From assembly GCA_003612485.1 (NCBI GenBank), contig RAZA01000016.1, forward strand, positions 20,375 through 84,374: a stretch of 64,000 nucleotides of DNA, read 5' to 3'. The position numbers were made by a program, and so were the translations under genes. Of the stretch, positions 1 to 8,078 are shown piece after piece (the stretch's first letter is position 1; each line of letters starts with the position of its first letter). Below the pieces are notes generated by a model, which had not been told where the DNA came from, searched no databases, and saw nothing but the letters and a program-made list of their open reading frames with translations. This stretch comes from a bacterium D16-50. GTDB lineage: Bacteria > Bacillota > Clostridia > Lachnospirales > Lachnospiraceae.

Positions 1-821
1 AGCTCATACCGCACATTTCCGAAGTCGTGCAGATGGGTCAGAATGGTATGTCCCGCATAGTTGACCGAGGGAAATCCCACCAAGTCCATGGACAGCTGGG
101 ACACGGAAAGGGAGCTGGTAATCTGCATCACCGCGCCGAACATCAGCTGGGGCTTCATGGAAGGCAGAATGATGTACCACAGCTCCTGCCAGCGGTTCTT
201 GATCCCCTCCACGCTTCCCGCTTCCAGAAGGGATTTGTCCAGACTCTGGAAGCCCGCGATGAAGGTCAGGAAGCTTACGCCCAGACTCAGCCACAGCTGG
301 ACGATGATCAGAATAGGCATGATATACTCCTTGGTCACCAGCCATGTCACCGCCTCCCGGATCACCCCGAACTTCAGAAGCCACGCGTTGACCCAGCCGT
401 AGGAATCCGAGGAGAGCAGAAGCTTCCACACCAAGTAGGCGTTTCCGGAGATGGAAGGCGCATAGAACACCAGCGTCATGATTGCTCTGGGAATTCTAGG
501 CAGATCGTTGACCATCCACGCAAAGAGAAAACACATCATATAACTCACGGGGCCCGTGACGATGGCGAAGAACAAGGTGTTCTTGGTGGCCGTCAGGAAT
601 ACCGGATCATAGACAATGAGCTTAATGTAATTGTCCAGTCCCACTGCCTCCGGGGGCTCCACCATATTGAAGGTGGTAAAGCTCAGTGCGATGGCCACCA
701 GCACCGGCAGCAGAGTGAACACGATAAAGATGATCCCAAAGGGCGCGATCATCAGATACTTATATTTATGTTTCCGCCAGATAACGGCGAAAGACTCCTT
801 GTAGGCTTTTTCTGCAGCCAT
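1..821 (-). CDS. Sugar ABC transporter permease, MalF/UgpA type (3' end outside window)
   Basis: Membrane subunit of a carbohydrate importer (binding-protein-dependent transport family). About 274 residues are visible. A short cytoplasmic N-terminus leads into a first membrane helix near residues 22-45 (MIAPFGIIFIVFTLLPVLVA), and further hydrophobic helices follow. The cytoplasmic EAA loop that docks on the ATPase is at about residues 198-222 (EAGSVEGIKNRWQELW). The start codon lies one base after the stop of the upstream binding-protein gene, and its GGGAGG ribosome site is inside that gene, so the two are probably translationally coupled. The second permease and any other genes of the importer would lie to the left of the window. 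Substrate is not determined; the neighbours suggest a deoxy- or plant-derived sugar. Confidence 0.93.
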   Translation of the reverse strand, partial: MAAEKAYKESFAVIWRKHKYKYLMIAPFGIIFIVFTLLPVLVAIALSFTTFNMVEPPEAVGLDNYIKLIVYDPVFLTATKNTLFFAIVTGPVSYMMCFLFAWMVNDLPRIPRAIMTLVFYAPSISGNAYLVWKLLLSSDSYGWVNAWLLKFGVIREAVTWLVTKEYIMPILIIVQLWLSLGVSFLTFIAGFQSLDKSLLEAGSVEGIKNRWQELWYIILPSMKPQLMFGAVMQITSSLSVSQLSMDLVGFPSVNYAGHTILTHLHDFGNVRYE

Positions 822-822
822 C

Positions 823-3756
823 TTACTGCCTCCCTTCCGATGAATCCAAGGTTGTCAGATGCAGCTCCCGGCGCTTGCGCATGAGCTCTTCATTGATGTC
901 CTTGATGTTGAGGTACAAGGTCTCTCTGGGATTCGCATGCTCCGCCACCACGTCGTTAAAGGCGTACTGCACCATACGGGTGGTCATGTAGTTGCCGGGC
1001 ACCGCCGGAATGCCGGTGGTATTCTCAAACTGTCCCAAGAGGCTCTCCAGCTCCGTGTTGCTCCAGGGAAGCTGCTTTAGCACCTCCGGGTCCGCCGCCG
1101 CGTATCTGGCGCTGGTTCCCATCAGGGCCTCTAAAGAGTTCGCGAATTCCAGCTGCGTCTCCGTGCTGCTCCACCACTTTAAGAACTCCCAGGATTCCTC
1201 CACTTTGGATGTGGCGCTCATGATCACGGACTGGGTGGTGTCCACCACGAAGGTATTGTCTATGGTTCCGTCCTCCTGCAGGGATCCGGGCATGGGATGG
1301 AAGCTCCACAATCCCTTGATCTCCGGCGCGAAGATTTCCAGAGCGTTGAACATGGTGTAATTGATCACGCCCACGGGCACTTCCCCCGTCCGGAATCTGT
1401 TTGCGAAATCCAGCTGCACGTCCAGGCCGTAGCTGGTAAAGAAATCCGTGTAATCCTTAAATGCCAGCATGGCCTCGTCCGAAGCCAGACCGCTCTCAAT
1501 GCCGTAATCATTGCCCTCTCCCAGATACACGTCCCCGCCGTTCTGAATGACAAGGGACTGGTAGAGATGCATATTATAGTCGATGGAAGTTCCGATCAGG
1601 GAATTCTCCGTCTGCTGCACATTCGGAATGTAAATATTGTAATTGTTCTTCTGCAGCTCCGGCAGCATCTCCAGCAGCTGTGTCCATGTCTTGGGCACCT
1701 CCAGTCCCAGCTGGTCAAGGATGTCGTCCCTGACGAACATCATCATGAAGGTTGCCTGCTCCGGCAGACCGTAGAAGCCCCCTTGGAAGGAGGAAGAATC
1801 CAGCGTGCTCTGGTAGAACCGCTCCGTCACGTCCCCAAAACCATCCAGCTCGGAAAGCTCCACCACGGCGTTTCTCATGGCGAAGTCCTGAAGCGTGCCC
1901 TGTCCCAGACCTATAACAACGTCAGGGCCGTTTCCCGCCAGCGCGGCCCGCAGAACCACGTCCACGGGAATCAGCTGCAGGTTCACGGAAATGCCCGCAT
2001 TGGGGGCAAAGTCCTCGTCAATCATGTTCTGTATGATCTGGGCCTGCTCCTTGCCGTAGGAGGCCAGCCACACCTTGATCCCCTCGGATCCCCCGGTCTC
2101 CTCCGAAATCTGGCTTTCCTTTACCACAAAGGTGGCGAAGAACCGTACCGTTCCGTTCCACATTCCATCAAAAAATCCGTCCGTGGCAGAGGGCAGATCT
2201 TCCTCCGGCGCAGACAAGGCCAGATAGTCCACCTCCAGCGGCATGTCGGCCACATTCACCAGCCATGTACCCAGCGCGGACACATTGCTCTTGAGCTGGT
2301 TGAGTTCCTCCGTCACGCCCTCCGGATCCGCTGCCAGCCGCTTCGCCTGAGTGGCCATCTTCTCCAGAAGGGTGGTGTTCTCCCCCTTCTCTCCGGTGAT
2401 CTCCACGATCTCCTCCACGATCAGGCTCAGGGCTTCATACTGCTCCTCCATCTTGGAGACGAATTCGGGTATGTTCTTGACGATCTCATAGTCTATGAAT
2501 CTGCTGGGAGCCTGCCCGGTGAGCTGCACCACCTTCAGGTACAGACTGTTCAGCTCCCCAAGGCTCTCCTCCACCCGGGTGATGATGCCGCCCATAGGGC
2601 CCATGACGTTCTCCAGAGTGATGGTGTTCCTGCCTGCCTTCAGATGAAAGAGGTAGGGAGAACCCGAAGCGTCGGCTACGGTATAATTGTTCATCCCGTT
2701 CTGGTAGCCGAAGCCCACCGACAGCATCTCCTCATAGGGGACGACTCCGTTGACATAGAGACGGCGGCAGCTTGTCACGCCCCGGTTCCTGTTCTGCCTG
2801 CCCTTGAAGGTCAGCTCGTAAAGCCCCTCCTTCTCCACCTCCACAACCCATGTGACAGAGTCTCCTGGTTTGGACCAGTTGGCCGCGCCGATGGTATTGT
2901 ACAAAATATGGTAAGGATGGTAGGGCTCCAGCGCGCTGTCGGAATAGTTCTTCTGTATGTTGATGGCTGAAGAGCTCTTGATGATGTCCGCAGTGACGCC
3001 TTCTCTGCGCTCTGCCTGCCCTATGAGGGCCTCTCCCTCATATACCCCATACTTGGCTCTAAGCTCCCCGATTGCATCCTCGTAAGCAGGAATTGCATCT
3101 CTGGCCCTGAAGGTCAAAGAAGTGAATTCCATGGGCTCCTTGATCACCTCGAAGGTGATGGAATGGGAACCCTCCTCCAGATAAAAAATCAAAGGCTCGT
3201 TGTTGCGTCTCTGGTAATCCTCCAAGAACCATGTGTTCCTCTCGTATACCTCATAGCTCTTGGGACGAATCTCGTTTCCGTTCTTCTCCTTGATGGCCTC
3301 GTCTGTCCAGTACCTGCTGATGACCACCTGAGACAGTGCATCGTAAGGAATCTCGTCATCTATGTAAACTTTCCTCTGAATGTCTGAAGTCGTTCCCGGC
3401 AGAGGAATATACCCCAATTCAAGGTTATAAAAACCTGAAGTTTTTACCTTGAAGCTCCACGTGACCTTTCCGCTGTCCTCGGTGATCACGCCCTCCTCGC
3501 CCATATATGCCTCCATGCCGTCGGAGGCCTTAAAGCCGGCAAGGTCAACCTCCACGATCTCTTCCGACATGGTGCCGTCATAGCCGTTTCCCGTCAAATA
3601 CTGCTGATAGCTCTCCTCATATGAGATATCGCCCTGCTGGGGAACCGCATTCCCCTCCTGCCTGCCGCTGTTTCCCAGCATGAGCCCCAGAATCAGAAGC
3701 AGCACGGCCGCCACGGCGATAACCCCAATTATTTTTCCTTTATTGACCGATTTCAT
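823..3756 (-). CDS. Very large extracellular solute-binding protein with N-terminal beta-sandwich modules
   Basis: 977 residues, about twice the length of an ordinary family 1 sugar-binding protein. An N-terminal hydrophobic segment (residues 9-28) has no lipobox cysteine, so it is probably a membrane anchor. Two related blocks follow, roughly residues 85-220 and 295-400. Each has a VTW(S/V)(F/V)xV start, a FYNLELGY or LYELTFKG strand and a later YLF or IFYL strand, resembling carbohydrate-binding beta-sandwich modules. A helical linker leads to a solute-binding fold from about residue 560 (GIKVWLASYGKEQAQIIQNM, later FVVDTTQSVIMSATSK and EFLKWWSS). It lies immediately upstream of, and is coupled to, the permease gene. 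The protein probably captures an oligosaccharide at the cell surface; the ligand is unknown. The start has a GAGG site about 10 bases upstream. Confidence 0.9.
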   Translation of the reverse strand: MKSVNKGKIIGVIAVAAVLLLILGLMLGNSGRQEGNAVPQQGDISYEESYQQYLTGNGYDGTMSEEIVEVDLAGFKASDGMEAYMGEEGVITEDSGKVTWSFKVKTSGFYNLELGYIPLPGTTSDIQRKVYIDDEIPYDALSQVVISRYWTDEAIKEKNGNEIRPKSYEVYERNTWFLEDYQRRNNEPLIFYLEEGSHSITFEVIKEPMEFTSLTFRARDAIPAYEDAIGELRAKYGVYEGEALIGQAERREGVTADIIKSSSAINIQKNYSDSALEPYHPYHILYNTIGAANWSKPGDSVTWVVEVEKEGLYELTFKGRQNRNRGVTSCRRLYVNGVVPYEEMLSVGFGYQNGMNNYTVADASGSPYLFHLKAGRNTITLENVMGPMGGIITRVEESLGELNSLYLKVVQLTGQAPSRFIDYEIVKNIPEFVSKMEEQYEALSLIVEEIVEITGEKGENTTLLEKMATQAKRLAADPEGVTEELNQLKSNVSALGTWLVNVADMPLEVDYLALSAPEEDLPSATDGFFDGMWNGTVRFFATFVVKESQISEETGGSEGIKVWLASYGKEQAQIIQNMIDEDFAPNAGISVNLQLIPVDVVLRAALAGNGPDVVIGLGQGTLQDFAMRNAVVELSELDGFGDVTERFYQSTLDSSSFQGGFYGLPEQATFMMMFVRDDILDQLGLEVPKTWTQLLEMLPELQKNNYNIYIPNVQQTENSLIGTSIDYNMHLYQSLVIQNGGDVYLGEGNDYGIESGLASDEAMLAFKDYTDFFTSYGLDVQLDFANRFRTGEVPVGVINYTMFNALEIFAPEIKGLWSFHPMPGSLQEDGTIDNTFVVDTTQSVIMSATSKVEESWEFLKWWSSTETQLEFANSLEALMGTSARYAAADPEVLKQLPWSNTELESLLGQFENTTGIPAVPGNYMTTRMVQYAFNDVVAEHANPRETLYLNIKDINEELMRKRRELHLTTLDSSEGRQ

Positions 3757-3938
3757 ATAAGCCTGCCTCTCTCCCCTCTTCGCATCCTGACTTCACATCG
3801 AAAACCCTTGTGCATCCCACGAATCGCTTTATGGGAAGCATTCCGCAAAAACATCCAACATTCTGCCGAAAGCATCCCCTGGAATATCCTAAAATCATTC
3901 TATAGGAACCTTTTAATGGGAACATTTGGGGAAAATCG

Positions 3939-3975
3939 TTAAAAATAGGGCAGGAAACATCCTGCTTCCTGCCCT
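3939..3975 (-). terminator. Rho-independent terminator after the 705-aa binding protein
   Basis: Perfect 9-bp stem gggcaggaa (3948-3956) / ttcctgccc (3966-3974) with a 9-base loop. On the minus strand it is followed by a T-rich tract (TATTTTTAA). It lies 35 bases past the stop of the solute-binding lipoprotein gene and separates it from the next binding-protein/permease unit. Confidence 0.75.
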
Positions 3976-4009
3976 TAAATTTACTATCAACCCCCATGCA
4001 GGTCCGGCA

Positions 4010-6127
4010 CTATTCGGATACTACCGTAACCTTCACAGTGATTTCCGCCGTGTTGCCCACATAGTCCGTCACGGTCAGAGTCACGTCGTACTCGCCCGGG
4101 GTGGTGGTGTCAAGAGTGGAGAGATCCGCAGTCACATTGTCCTTTACGTCCACTCCGTCTGCATCCTCAGCCGACTCAAGGAAATCACTCCAATTGATGC
4201 CGGATGTCTCCGTGTTCAGGGCAACCGTGGGAAGCTCTTCCTTCGCTGCAGCGGTGGGAGCATCAGTGTTGTCCGCATCATAGACGATTACCGTCAGATC
4301 GCTGCTGGCCTCGTTGCCGGATTTGTCGGATGCCTTGGCCGTAACTGCCTTCTCATACTTGCCGGGGGTGTTCAGATCCAGCCCCTCGTTCACGGTGATG
4401 CTGTCCGCGGTAATCTCAATCACGCCGTCCACTGCATCCTCTGCGCTGAAGTACTGGGTCCAGTCCACATCGGCGGCGCCTGCCGTCAGAATAGCCTTCT
4501 CCTTGGTGATGTTAGGCTTCTGGTTGTCATGGACGCCTTCCGTCTTCAGAACTGCCGCAATGCTGTCCGTCTTGTTTGTCAGATTGGTAAGATTTGCCTT
4601 GATGGCCACATCGTAGGAGCTCATTCCCGGAGCCTTGAAGAGGGACTGTCCCAAAATCTCCGTCCACTGGTCATGAGTGTTGTAATCCTCCCAGAGACCC
4701 ATCATGTTGGCATAGTTGGTGCTCATATGGCTCATAATATAGGTGTAGCAGTCAATCAGATCATCGCCGTAGGTCTCGTTGTACAGATCCACGCCGTATC
4801 CGGCCAGCTTATCCAGAGCAGCAGCCGCATGGTAGTCGGCAATGGTGTCAACGCCGGCTATGGTCTTGTGGTAGGTCTGCCAGTAGAGAATGAATGCCTT
4901 CAGAGCCAGCTCGGTCTTCTCAGGGCTTACTCCCTTCAGAACGCCGACGCTGTTTCCGCCGTTGGTGCTCTGCCTATAGGTCTCGCTGTCAACGGTAGCA
5001 TCGTCAGGCATGGGCCAAGGAATGATACCGATGCTCTCGCCTCTGGCCGCGCACTCCGTGGAGTGTCCGCCGATCATCCAGCCGCCGCAGTCGGTGAACA
5101 CGGTAGCTCCCTTTCCGAAGTCATTGCCGCCCCTGAGCCATTCCGGGGTATAATCGTCCTGCAGATGGCAGGCCGTCAGAAGCTCCTCGTCCACCAGCTC
5201 CTGAATGTAAGCCACGGCCTCGATAGTCTCTGCAGAGTCTGCAGTCACGCCGCCGTCATAGATGGCGCCGCCGTTGGCATGAACCGCGCCCAGAGCCGCA
5301 TAACGGAAATCCGTCTCATAGGCCTGAACATAATCATAGTAAGCGCCGTCGGGAGCTGCCACATTGGAATAATATGCCTTGATTTTTGCAAGATAATCCT
5401 TGAAGGTACTCCAGGTCCACTTGCCCTCCTTGAAGAGATCCGTGGGGTAGATGGTCTTGCCGTTCTCGTCCTTGAGAGAGTCAACCGCCTCCAGCATGGT
5501 CATGTTTACGATCAGAGGGAAGCTTGTCTCACCGAACTCATAGCCCAGCAGATAGTAGCCGTCAAATACAGAACCCTTCAGCAGCCAGGAAGCCTCATCA
5601 TCCTCAAACAGACCCGTGTATGCACTCAGATCCTGAAGCACGTTCTGGGCCAGAATGGTAGGCTCAACACCGCCCCACATCAGAGCCAGATCGCAGATAG
5701 GATCCTGCGCCAGCACGCTGGTCATCAGATCCGAAGCCACGTCCACAGGATACTGCAGAAACTCAAACTCTACGTTGTAGGCTTTCTTGATAGCTTCCAG
5801 ACCCGCCAGAGCGGCCTGACGCTCACGCTCGCCCATGGTATACTCGCCTGTCACTTCATCCGTATAATAAGGATCCAGCTCGGGCACCCAATGCGTACCA
5901 AAGCGAATCACGGTAGGCTCACCGGAAGCCGCCCCCCCTACATCGCTTGCGTCGCTTGCATCGCCCTCGTCGGACGGCTCACCTGCCGAAGAGCTCTCCG
6001 GTTCCGAAGACAAAGATACACTGTCCTGAGGCGTGGACCCGTTGGCAGGCTCATCTTCATTTCCGCAGGCCGCCATTGAAAGCACCAATGCCGCACTCAG
6101 CACCAGACTCAACAACTTTCTTTTCAT
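4010..6127 (-). CDS. Solute-binding lipoprotein with two C-terminal Ig-like modules
   Basis: 705 residues. Signal peptide MKRKLLSLVLSAALVLSMAAC with lipobox cysteine 21, then a Ser/Glu/Asp-rich spacer. The solute-binding fold runs to about residue 500. Two Ig/cadherin-like repeats follow at the C-terminus, each with a (D/N)W(T/S)(Q/D)(Y/F) start, a TPG(K/E)Y turn and a DKSGNEA or DYVGNTAE strand. Such add-ons usually hold the domain away from the wall. The start is taken at the signal-peptide Met because AGGAGG is correctly spaced; an in-frame Met 11 codons upstream lacks a site. The gene has its own promoter and a LacI/CcpA-like operator upstream and a terminator downstream. It is probably the soluble partner of the neighbouring permease, so two different binding proteins may serve one importer. 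Confidence 0.93.
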   Translation of the reverse strand: MKRKLLSLVLSAALVLSMAACGNEDEPANGSTPQDSVSLSSEPESSSAGEPSDEGDASDASDVGGAASGEPTVIRFGTHWVPELDPYYTDEVTGEYTMGERERQAALAGLEAIKKAYNVEFEFLQYPVDVASDLMTSVLAQDPICDLALMWGGVEPTILAQNVLQDLSAYTGLFEDDEASWLLKGSVFDGYYLLGYEFGETSFPLIVNMTMLEAVDSLKDENGKTIYPTDLFKEGKWTWSTFKDYLAKIKAYYSNVAAPDGAYYDYVQAYETDFRYAALGAVHANGGAIYDGGVTADSAETIEAVAYIQELVDEELLTACHLQDDYTPEWLRGGNDFGKGATVFTDCGGWMIGGHSTECAARGESIGIIPWPMPDDATVDSETYRQSTNGGNSVGVLKGVSPEKTELALKAFILYWQTYHKTIAGVDTIADYHAAAALDKLAGYGVDLYNETYGDDLIDCYTYIMSHMSTNYANMMGLWEDYNTHDQWTEILGQSLFKAPGMSSYDVAIKANLTNLTNKTDSIAAVLKTEGVHDNQKPNITKEKAILTAGAADVDWTQYFSAEDAVDGVIEITADSITVNEGLDLNTPGKYEKAVTAKASDKSGNEASSDLTVIVYDADNTDAPTAAAKEELPTVALNTETSGINWSDFLESAEDADGVDVKDNVTADLSTLDTTTPGEYDVTLTVTDYVGNTAEITVKVTVVSE

Positions 6128-6174
6128 ACTTTTTCCTCCTTTATATTGCCGATTCTGCAATCAGCTCATAATTT

Positions 6175-6203
6175 AGCTTATTTCATTTCACTATTTTTGT
6201 CAA
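6175..6203 (-). promoter_or_regulatory. Sigma-A promoter for the solute-binding lipoprotein
   Basis: Minus-strand -35 TTGACA (6198-6203), 17-base spacer, -10 TAAGCT (6175-6180, weak). It lies about 48 bases upstream of the start codon. Confidence 0.6.
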
Positions 6204-6212
6204 TGGTTTTTC

Positions 6213-6226
6213 TGAAATCGATTTCA
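6213..6226. promoter_or_regulatory. LacI-family/cre-like operator, perfect palindrome
   Basis: TGAAATCGATTTCA is a perfect 14-base palindrome with the central CG typical of LacI/GalR-family operators, and it also fits the loose CcpA cre pattern TGNAANCGNTNNCA. It lies 9 bases upstream of the -35 box of the lipoprotein promoter. The LacI-type regulator at 10.2-11.3 kb or a global CcpA protein could be the binder; the sequence alone does not decide. Confidence 0.6.
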
Positions 6227-6394
6227 CAAAAAGCGCACTTTGTAAGAAATATATAAATATCTGTATGATTTTTATGCATTTTCTACAACGCTCTTCTGCT
6301 TCTTTCATAGTACTTCCAATCGGGGATGGTACAATGTATGATGGCACAATATATGCCCCTCCCCGGCCAGACCTCAGCCGAACAGCTGGCGCTT

Positions 6395-6832
6395 TTATAC
6401 CACCACGCCCTTCTGCAGCAGGATATTGGCATACAGCGCGCTCTCCCCCGTGGCAATGAAGGCGTAAGCGCCTCTGGCCTCCTCGTAAAAAGCTGATTTC
6501 GTCAGCTGACCCACGGCGCCTTCCCCCCGCTGATCCGCCCCTGCCACCAGTTCCTTGTAAGAGTCCCAGATGGGCGTCTCCACCGGGTCACCCGGCAGCA
6601 CCTCCATCAGACATACGGGATGCTCCACATAAGTGTCCAGCGGAAAAAGCTGCAGCACCGCCTCCAGCACCTCGCAGGCCCCATGCCCGTCCATACGGAT
6701 CACGATGCCGTTCTTTCCCACAGACTCCGCCGGAAAATTGCCGTCCCCAATGACGAGCTTGTCTCCATGCCCCATTTCGCACAGCACCTTCAGCAGCTCC
6801 GGAGACAAAATTTTCGGAATTCCCTTCAGCAT
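6395..6832 (-). CDS. fucU: FucU/RbsD-family sugar mutarotase
   Basis: 145 residues, matching the roughly 140 of L-fucose mutarotase and D-ribose pyranase. These enzymes interconvert sugar anomers so the right form enters catabolism. The signature MGHGDKLVIGDGNFP (residues 20-34) holds the catalytic His22 and Asp24; a MEVLPGDPVETPIW segment and the FIATGE C-terminal strand also fit. FucU rather than RbsD is favoured by the MLKGIPKILSPELLK start, but the specificity is inferred. The start at 6832 has AGGAGA upstream; the in-frame extension toward 7000 runs through the repeat-rich spacer and is not coding. It lies downstream of two sugar oxidoreductase genes on the same strand. Confidence 0.88.
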   Translation of the reverse strand: MLKGIPKILSPELLKVLCEMGHGDKLVIGDGNFPAESVGKNGIVIRMDGHGACEVLEAVLQLFPLDTYVEHPVCLMEVLPGDPVETPIWDSYKELVAGADQRGEGAVGQLTKSAFYEEARGAYAFIATGESALYANILLQKGVVV

Positions 6833-6880
6833 AATCAATCTCCTATTCCAGTATTTATTCCAGTACCGTCTCTTCACTTC

Positions 6881-6947
6881 AAGCGCCCTTGTAGGGGAAG
6901 GATTTCCGGCCGCAAGTGCATGCGTCCGTAAATCCTTCCAGGCGCTT
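6881..6947. repeat. Nested inverted repeat in the mutarotase/reductase spacer
   Basis: Outer arms AAGCGCC (6881-6887) / GGCGCTT (6941-6947) and inner arms ggaaggattt (6896-6905) / aaatccttcc (6930-6939) are both perfect, giving a two-step hairpin of 67 bases. It sits between the aldo/keto reductase stop and the mutarotase start. No T-tract follows, so it is more likely an mRNA-processing or stability hairpin, or a small palindromic repeat, than a terminator. TTCAAGCGCC recurs at 6996-7005. Confidence 0.75.
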
Positions 6948-6991
6948 TTCGTTCCGAGACTGTTTATATTTTCGTTCCGAGACTGTTTATA
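6946..6991. repeat. Perfect 23-bp tandem duplication
   Basis: Two identical adjacent 23-base copies (6946-6968 and 6969-6991) with core TTTTCGTTCCGAGACTG. They lie directly beside the nested inverted repeat. A shorter ATTCCAGTA direct repeat lies at about 6845-6865. Confidence 0.85.
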
Positions 6992-7015
6992 AATATTCAA
7001 GCGCCTCTAAACTCT

Positions 7016-8029
7016 CTATTTTACGATGACGCCATCGGGATCCCAGAGGTCCTCCCAGCCCTTAGCGCCCTCCCAGAGGAAGACCTGACCCTTGATCAGG
7101 CGGCAGTTTCTGTCCTCCCTGCGGATGGCCTCCATCTCCTCCTCCGTGAGAGGATCCTCCGTGACGCACTTCAGGTTGGAAATGTACTGGGGCTCCTTCA
7201 CGGAGAAGGGAATGGGCACTTGTCCCCTCTGTGCCGCCCATTTCAGGCAGATCACAGCCGGATGTACCCCATGGGCCAAAGCCGCCGCCGCCACAGCCGG
7301 CAGGGCGGTGTCCGCCACATCCTCCTCGGTTCTGTCCCGCTCAGGTCTGGAGGGGGAGCCTATGGGGCAATAGCCTATGGGCAGGATGCCGCGGCTCACG
7401 GCATAGTCAAACAGCTCCTGCTGCTGAAAAGAAGGGTGCAGCTCCATCTCCAGCGCCGCGGGCCGTATCCTGCAGAGAGGCAGCACCGCCTCCAGCTTAG
7501 GGATAGTCATGTTGCTCATGCCGATATGCCGCACCAGCCCCTGATCCACCAGCTCCTCGCACTGTCTCCATGCAACCATGAATTCCTCCGTAGAAAAGGG
7601 CCTTGAATCGGGATTGCGGGAATCGCCGCTGCAGCCCGGCGCATGGTAATTGGGAAAAGGCCAGTGGACAAAATATAAATCAATATAGTCCAGCTTTAAG
7701 TCCGCAAGACTTTTTTTGCAGGACTCCGTCACCTTCCCCTCTCCATGCATGTCGTTCCATACCTTGGAGGTGACGAACAGCTCCCTGCGGTCTGCCACCT
7801 TTTCCTCCATGATGCGCTGCAGAACCTCCCCGATACGGTCTTCGTTCTGGTAGACGGAAGCGCAGTCAATGAGACGGTATCCGTACTTTACCGCGCCGTA
7901 CACCGCTTCCGACACCTGCTCCGGGCCGTATTTGTCCGAACCGAAGGTTCCCAGACCCACGCAGGGTATTTTGTCGCCATTGTACAATGTCCTAAAAGGA
8001 ATCTTGTCCTGATCGATTCTGTTTTCCAT
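7016..8029 (-). CDS. Aldo/keto reductase
   Basis: 337 residues, NADPH-dependent carbonyl reductase (AKR superfamily, TIM barrel). The catalytic tetrad is intact: Asp55 and Tyr60 in RLIDCASVYQNE, Lys89 in VTSKVWND, His122 in LYFVHWP. The NADP-binding end is seen as PIPFSVKEPQYISNL. The Met at 8029 is chosen because AGAGG lies about 7 bases upstream; a Met two codons earlier sits right against that site. It lies 49 bases downstream of the alcohol dehydrogenase on the same strand, so the pair probably oxidises or reduces a sugar or sugar alcohol imported by the nearby transporter. The substrate is not visible. Confidence 0.92.
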   Translation of the reverse strand: MENRIDQDKIPFRTLYNGDKIPCVGLGTFGSDKYGPEQVSEAVYGAVKYGYRLIDCASVYQNEDRIGEVLQRIMEEKVADRRELFVTSKVWNDMHGEGKVTESCKKSLADLKLDYIDLYFVHWPFPNYHAPGCSGDSRNPDSRPFSTEEFMVAWRQCEELVDQGLVRHIGMSNMTIPKLEAVLPLCRIRPAALEMELHPSFQQQELFDYAVSRGILPIGYCPIGSPSRPERDRTEEDVADTALPAVAAAALAHGVHPAVICLKWAAQRGQVPIPFSVKEPQYISNLKCVTEDPLTEEEMEAIRREDRNCRLIKGQVFLWEGAKGWEDLWDPDGVIVK

Positions 8030-8078
8030 ATTCATACCTCTTTTCGCCCGCCTCGGCAGACATTTAAGTTTACAAAGA

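Noticed and set aside
3740..3997. Open frame of 85 codons upstream of the large binding protein
   Set aside because: Covers the terminator stem and the degenerate repeats; composition and lack of a ribosome site argue against coding.
1297..6079. Long plus-strand open frames opposite the binding-protein genes (also 29512-31830)
   Set aside because: They mirror the codon bias of well-supported minus-strand genes and show no recognisable domains.
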